NCBI GenBank assembly: GCA_021788685.1
Contig: JAJYKH010000005.1
Location: 1-23,618, forward strand
Reading direction: 5' to 3'
Source: Deltaproteobacteria bacterium
Lineage (GTDB): Bacteria > Desulfobacterota > Desulfobulbia > Desulfobulbales > UBA5123
Length of the DNA: 23,618 nucleotides
In this document: piece after piece, positions 21,200 through 23,618 of the stretch
Layout of the letters: every line of letters begins with the position of its first letter
How positions within the stretch are numbered: the first letter of the stretch is position 1
Made by a program: the position numbers and the translations under genes
The notes under the pieces: generated by a model
Told to the model about the DNA's origin: nothing
What the model saw: the letters and a program-made list of their open reading frames with translations, nothing else
Database searches by the model: none

Positions 21200-22906
21200 T
21201 CAACCCATGCCCCCAGCCGCGATCTGCCGATCGCCGGACAGGATCATGAGCCCATCCAGGTGGGCGCGCTGCTCCTCGTCGCTCAGCAACGCCCGACGCC
21301 GGGCGTCGAGCTTCAGGACCGAGCGCTGCATGTTCTCGGAGATCCGCTCACAAGCTTCCGCCTGGTGCATGATGAGCTCCCGGGCGAGCTGCTGGTCGGT
21401 GAGCCGCGCCAGAAATGGCGGGAGATGGAGAAAACAGAGGAGGGGGAGCTTTCCCGGACTCCCCGTCACCCGGGACACCAGCTTGGCAAGCGCGGCCTCT
21501 TCCGCGGCCTTCTGCTCTTCGCAGGCCCTGCACCTCGGGTGCGCTTCCGCTAGGCCGGCAAAACCCGACGCCAAATCTCCCACCGAGACGGCCTTGCTTG
21601 CCAGGCTGCGCAACCGCTGGGCCACAGCGTCGAGAAAGACCGCATAGGAGGCGCAGACCCCCTGGGGAGAAGCGATCTTCTCATAGTGCCACGTATGCCG
21701 GGGGCAAAATCCCCCGGCGACGACGTGGGCGGCCCTGGCCTCGCGGCTGGTGGCCAACTGGTACTGGGAGTGGCAGAAGAATTCAAAAACCCGGGCGGTC
21801 ACCTCCCCGCAAACCGGGCAGCCCTGTTCCAGCTGGACCTGGGCCGAGCCCAAGGCGCCAGCCGGGGAAGCCGTCCCCGTGCCCGCCGGCTTCGGAGCGC
21901 CGTAGCCCTGGAGCACCCCTTGGATTTCCCGGACCTTTGTCGGGATCGGGGCGCCGGCAGGAATCCCGGCCCTGGCGGCCAATTCGAGCAGGCGCCGGCA
22001 GGCGAGGGCCAGCACCTGGACGTTCTTCTCCGCGATCATGAAATGGACAAGCCCCTGCTCGAAATCGGGCAGTCCGCTCTTGGCCAGCTTGGAGGCGTCG
22101 TTCTCCAGCTTGGCCGCCAGGCCATCCCGGGCCGAGACAGCGAAGATCCCGATTCCGGCGGCGCCCGCCTCCTCCGCGAGCCTCTCTTCGACATACCGCC
22201 TGACCCGGTCGCGTTCCTCCCCGGAGGCGAGATCCAGCTTGTTGAGCACCAGAAAAGTCTTTCTGGCGCCTTGCATGGCCTGACGGAGAAACTCGATCTC
22301 TTCCGCCGACAACGCCGCCTCGAAGCTCGTCACCACGATCACTGCGTCCATCTCCGGAAAGAAGCCGGTGGTGATGGCGGTGCTGGCGGCAATCGAAGAG
22401 CCGAGGCCCGGCGTGTCAACGAACACGAAGCCGCGCCGCAGCGTCTCCGATGGAAGCTGCACTTCCACGAACGCCACCCCCTTGCGGTTCCCCGGATTTC
22501 CCTCCTGGGTAACGTACTCGGCGAGCTGGCCGAGGGGAATCTCCAGCGGGAGCGAGCGTGGTCCAAAATAAACGAGGGCCTGCTCGCTGCTTCCGTAGCG
22601 GACCATGGTGAGCACGGAGGTCAGCGGGAGGATGCCCGTGGGGAGCCGGTCGGTGCCGAGGACCGCGTTCATCAGGGAGGTCTTGCCCCGGCTGAATCGG
22701 CCGACCACCGCCACGTTGAACCGGTCCTCCGCCAGGCGGGCCAGCAGCTCCTGCCCCTCCTCCCGGAGCTGCTCTCCGGTTTCCGCCGGCGCGACCACCT
22801 CCCGGACGAGATCGGCCAGATCGAGCTTGATCTTTTCATACTCCCGCAGCGCCCCCCGTGGCTGAGCCGCCTGTTCCCTCCGGTCATCAGGGTCGTTTGT
22901 GCTCAT
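21200..22906 (-). CDS. Dynamin-like GTPase fused to a Cys-rich domain
   Basis: This 568 aa protein has a dynamin-family GTPase domain (about 55-290) with G1 GRFSRGKTS (69-77), Thr in the G2 loop (TGILPLTSVLT), G3 DTPG (164-167) and G4 NKLD (222-225). After a helical stretch and a Pro/Gly/Ala linker (about 335-358) comes a separate Cys-rich domain: C363PVC366, C378, C401PRH404 and C459RAC462, embedded in helices. That part resembles DUF6062-type Cys-containing proteins and probably binds zinc. It replaces the long helical stalk normally found in bacterial dynamin-like proteins. No transmembrane paddle is evident. The start was placed at ATG 22906 (MSTNDPDDRREQ) because GGAGGAGGGG precedes it. 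The fusion suggests membrane remodelling or stress sensing with a metal or redox switch, but this is inference. Confidence 0.85.
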   Translation of the reverse strand: MSTNDPDDRREQAAQPRGALREYEKIKLDLADLVREVVAPAETGEQLREEGQELLARLAEDRFNVAVVGRFSRGKTSLMNAVLGTDRLPTGILPLTSVLTMVRYGSSEQALVYFGPRSLPLEIPLGQLAEYVTQEGNPGNRKGVAFVEVQLPSETLRRGFVFVDTPGLGSSIAASTAITTGFFPEMDAVIVVTSFEAALSAEEIEFLRQAMQGARKTFLVLNKLDLASGEERDRVRRYVEERLAEEAGAAGIGIFAVSARDGLAAKLENDASKLAKSGLPDFEQGLVHFMIAEKNVQVLALACRRLLELAARAGIPAGAPIPTKVREIQGVLQGYGAPKPAGTGTASPAGALGSAQVQLEQGCPVCGEVTARVFEFFCHSQYQLATSREARAAHVVAGGFCPRHTWHYEKIASPQGVCASYAVFLDAVAQRLRSLASKAVSVGDLASGFAGLAEAHPRCRACEEQKAAEEAALAKLVSRVTGSPGKLPLLCFLHLPPFLARLTDQQLARELIMHQAEACERISENMQRSVLKLDARRRALLSDEEQRAHLDGLMILSGDRQIAAGGMG

Positions 22907-22938
22907 GGCGTTCCCCTCCTCCACCTGCTGCTCATAGC

Positions 22939-23200
22939 CTACCCTGATACCTGAATCCGTTTGGTATGGCTTACCCATTTACGCCAATAAAAAAACACGA
23001 TGACGCCGCCCCCGGCTGCCAAGATCAATGTGACACATTGCAGGTTTTGCAACACTAGCTGCTCGTTGCGGCCGAACCAGAAACCCAAACCCGGCCACCG
23101 CCAGGACCCATATCCTAGGCGTCCAGCACCGTTGCCACGCAAAAAGGTGAAGGCACCCATACGAGCCAATCCCGCGGGCAACGAAGTGGCGGCGAGGGGT
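22939..23200 (-). pseudogene. C-terminal remnant of a DedA-family protein
   Basis: Minus-strand sequence PAGLARMGAFTFLRG at one end and NEQLVLQNLQCVTLILAAGG with VIVFFYWRKW at the other match the last part of a DedA/SNARE-associated protein. The stretch between (about 23085-23135) reads as a helix only in a different frame (RIWVLAVAGFGF), so two small indels are likely. The first half of the gene is missing; the UppP gene ends 4 bases upstream. Probably non-functional. Confidence 0.6.
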
Positions 23201-23203
23201 TAA

Positions 23204-23618
23204 TTAAATCCATATCATCTTCGTCGCCAGCAGGAATAGAGTCGTCGCCACCGCGATAATCACTCGATAATAGCCAAAGATTTCCAATTCATGCCGGGAC
23301 AGGTAGCTCACCAACCATTTCACGGAGATGACTGCGGCGATGAAGGCCACAACCACGCCGACGATCAAAGAAGAATGATCAAATGTTTGCAGCATCAACC
23401 GGCCATGCTTCAACGTGTCATATGCTGTTGCAGCACCAAGCGTCACGACTCCCAACAAAAAGCTATATTCGACGGCCGCCTCCATTGTCAGCCCCACCAA
23501 CAGACCGCCCACAATTGTGACCAGACTGCGGCTGACGCCAGGCCACATGGCGATGCATTGGCTAAAACCTATGACCAATGCCATCCGCCAGGTCATGTCG
23601 GTTAGCAAGCTGCTGGGC
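23204..23618 (-). CDS. uppP: Undecaprenyl-diphosphatase UppP (5' end outside window)
   Basis: This is the C-terminal half of the BacA/UppP membrane phosphatase that recycles undecaprenyl pyrophosphate to the phosphate carrier for peptidoglycan and other surface polymers. The diagnostic block GFSQCIAMWPGVSRSLVTI (family pattern Q-x-x-A-x-x-PG-x-SRS) is present, then four or five hydrophobic helices (FIAAVISVKWLVSYLSRHEL) to the stop at 23204. The frame stays open to the right edge, so the N-terminal half, including the first catalytic EGxTE block, lies beyond the window. With the DedA remnant and the BcrC-like remnant it makes a third lipid-carrier phosphatase or transporter type in this stretch. 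Confidence 0.93.
   Translation of the reverse strand, partial: PSSLLTDMTWRMALVIGFSQCIAMWPGVSRSLVTIVGGLLVGLTMEAAVEYSFLLGVVTLGAATAYDTLKHGRLMLQTFDHSSLIVGVVVAFIAAVISVKWLVSYLSRHELEIFGYYRVIIAVATTLFLLATKMIWI

Noticed and set aside
21009..21203. 64-codon minus-strand reading frame between the GTPase and enolase
   Set aside because: It runs through the promoter, the fluoride aptamer and the terminator; the RNA structure explains the sequence.
21686..22954. 422-codon + frame opposite the GTPase
   Set aside because: Antisense shadow; all GTP-binding motifs are on the minus strand.

Overview
The window is about 23.6 kb of GC-rich bacterial DNA. Gene content (an NtrC/ZraR-type sigma-54 activator with a matching -24/-12 promoter, a heavy-metal RND pump, several toxin-antitoxin modules, UppP/DedA/PAP2 envelope enzymes) fits a Gram-negative, and I would guess Desulfobacterota/Desulfuromonadia-like. 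That placement is inference; there is no rRNA or other strong marker here.

Region 1 (1-10005, + strand) is a metal-response and efflux locus. It holds a ZraS-like sensor kinase (cut by the window edge), its ZraR-like sigma-54 activator, a short CDF-like membrane protein, then a 235-base control region with a near-consensus sigma-54 promoter and two upstream dyads. That region leads into a small lipoprotein, a membrane-anchored double zinc ribbon, a ZraP/Spy-like periplasmic protein and a complete tripartite efflux pump (outer-membrane factor, adaptor, heavy-metal RND permease). Spacing is tight: the pump genes overlap by 4 bases. The simplest model is metal sensing by ZraS, activation by ZraR at the dyads, and expression of periplasmic binding proteins and the pump.

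Region 2 (about 10006-15000) is accessory DNA. It holds a frameshifted tail of a P1B-type ATPase, unassigned debris, a TumE/TumA-like (DUF6516 plus HTH) toxin-antitoxin pair in which both genes carry a lesion, an AAA/DUF4143 ATPase, and two apparently intact VapC modules on opposite strands, each with a repeat or palindrome at its promoter.

Region 3 (15035-18530, - strand) looks like a collapsed second metal or envelope-stress operon. It reads, in transcription order: an OmpR-family regulator with an in-frame amber codon, the first part of a sensor kinase, a BcrC-like PAP2 phosphatase remnant, the last part of an RND permease, and an intact DedA-PAP2-LssY fusion protein whose GTG start overlaps the RND stop.

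Region 4 (18644-23618, - strand) holds a prenyltransferase/squalene-cyclase-repeat protein, an odd repeat-rich spacer, enolase, a dynamin-like GTPase fused to a Cys-rich domain, a DedA tail remnant and the C-terminal part of UppP. Enolase is preceded by a very convincing fluoride riboswitch whose pseudoknot strand is also part of a rho-independent terminator, with a promoter placed just upstream of the aptamer.
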